Both the position numbers and the translations under genes were made by a program. Below, piece by piece: positions 5,298 to 5,791 of a stretch of DNA of 5,791 nt; the first letter of the stretch is position 1; each line of letters starts with the position of its first letter. The stretch is from NCBI GenBank assembly GCA_945874095.1, contig CAMCFM010000319.1, forward strand, positions 1 to 5,791, read 5' to 3'. Below the pieces are notes generated by a model. It ran no database searches. It had not been told where the DNA came from and saw only the letters and a program-made list of their open reading frames with translations. Source of the stretch: Candidatus Kuenenia stuttgartensis (lineage in GTDB: Bacteria; Planctomycetota; Planctomycetia; Isosphaerales; Isosphaeraceae).

Positions 5298-5791
5298 CTG
5301 GTGGCTCCTTTCGAATCGGTCTGCCTTAATATCAGTTCTCGGTGTTTCCAATGGCGGATTGCAACGGAAACGCCTGACATAAAGCAAAAGACAAGCCCTT
5401 CAAGCCCATCTTTAAACCCTTTTTTGAGGATATATAATTTAAAGAAAATCCAGACAGGCCGGAGTGTCACATCCCACCAATGAAACTTTCGTCCGTCACG
5501 CTGGAACTTTAGTGCTTCTAAAGTCGTATAATGATTGATCTTATGTACGAATGCCCGCATATCTGGAATGGTTCGGTGCTGAAGGCTGTGTTGCAACTCG
5601 CCTGATGAGCCTTCGAGTTCTACCGTTTCGTGGACAGCACCCACCCAGTGCCCTTTATCGCGCCGGAAGAGACGAAGGGGGCGGTCAAACTGGGTGCCTG
5701 AATATCGAAACGGGCGTCCCAGAACGACGGATCGAATCGGAACGCGGTAGCCGCTATGGGGTCTGAACGGTTCGTTGATCACGCGTCTGAT
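5294..5791 (-). CDS. Family 2 glycosyltransferase, C-terminal part (cut by right window edge)
   Basis: The last 165 residues of a glycosyltransferase run from the window edge to a TGA at 5294. The frame is open to the edge, so the GTG at 5782 is internal and not a start. The fragment shows RLFRR (40-44) and GHWVGAVHE (47-55), which match the acceptor-side block R-L-F-R-x(n)-G-x-V-H-E of GT2 enzymes of the WaaE-like LPS core glucosyltransferase type. It also has H72, followed by the K84-x-x-H-Y-T-T segment. After that comes a basic, partly hydrophobic tail (110-150) that may lie on the inner membrane. The catalytic GT-A nucleotide-binding half is outside the window. The stop overlaps the methyltransferase start by four bases, so the two are translated together. 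Sugar and acceptor cannot be read from this part. Confidence 0.8.
   Translation of the reverse strand: MRRVINEPFRPHSGYRVPIRSVVLGRPFRYSGTQFDRPLRLFRRDKGHWVGAVHETVELEGSSGELQHSLQHRTIPDMRAFVHKINHYTTLEALKFQRDGRKFHWWDVTLRPVWIFFKLYILKKGFKDGLEGLVFCFMSGVSVAIRHWKHRELILRQTDSKGATR
5305..5310 (-). promoter_or_regulatory. Ribosome binding site of the methyltransferase gene
   Basis: The minus strand reads AAGGAG 7 bases before the ATG at 5297, within the last codons of the glycosyltransferase gene. It is the strongest Shine-Dalgarno in the window and fixes this start. Confidence 0.75.

Noticed and set aside
4744..5766. Plus-strand open frames at 4744-5037, 5178-5483 and 5551-5766
   Set aside because: They are antisense to the methyltransferase and GT2 genes, with no family resemblance.
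1..5791. tRNA, rRNA, CRISPR array, insertion sequence or transposase
   Set aside because: I found no cloverleaf-like, regularly spaced repeat, terminal inverted repeat or transposase-like sequence.

Overview
The window is a bacterial chromosome segment in which every gene I can support lies on the minus strand. It carries the downstream part of a surface-glycan biosynthesis operon (transcribed from right to left), followed by the start of a housekeeping replication gene. The enzyme set (family 2, 4 and 9 glycosyltransferases, a SAM-dependent methyltransferase and a polysaccharide deacetylase-like protein) points to a bacterium that builds a lipopolysaccharide-type or other envelope or exported polysaccharide. 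The heptosyltransferase-like GT9 favours a Gram-negative type envelope. The overall style, together with the holA sequence, made me think of Planctomycetota, but this is an impression I could not test.

Layout in transcription order (right to left): the 3' part of a family 2 glycosyltransferase (5791-5294, cut by the window edge); a class I methyltransferase (5297-4572); a long, divergent polysaccharide deacetylase-like protein (4575-3070); a family 4 glycosyltransferase (3073-1952); a family 9 heptosyltransferase-like glycosyltransferase (1968-619); and a small single-pass membrane protein of about 54 residues (611-447). After an intergenic stretch of about 200 bases with a weak candidate terminator and a candidate promoter, the 5' end of holA (DNA polymerase III delta subunit) begins at 245 and runs off the left edge.

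The first three gene junctions are all 4-base ATGA stop/start overlaps, the next is a 17-base overlap, and the last has a 7-base gap. The six operon genes are therefore almost certainly co-transcribed and partly translationally coupled. A plausible joint role is sequential sugar addition by the three glycosyltransferases, with modification by the methyltransferase and the deacetylase. The exact product cannot be read from the sequence.

The most unusual structural signal is that the deacetylase-like gene is clearly more AT-rich than the GT4 and GT9 genes. It is also bounded exactly at its stop and start by an identical 11-base direct repeat that contains the ATGA overlap. Loss or gain of that gene between the repeats would leave a perfectly coupled methyltransferase-GT4 junction. 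The gene may therefore be an exchangeable module, although chance is not excluded.
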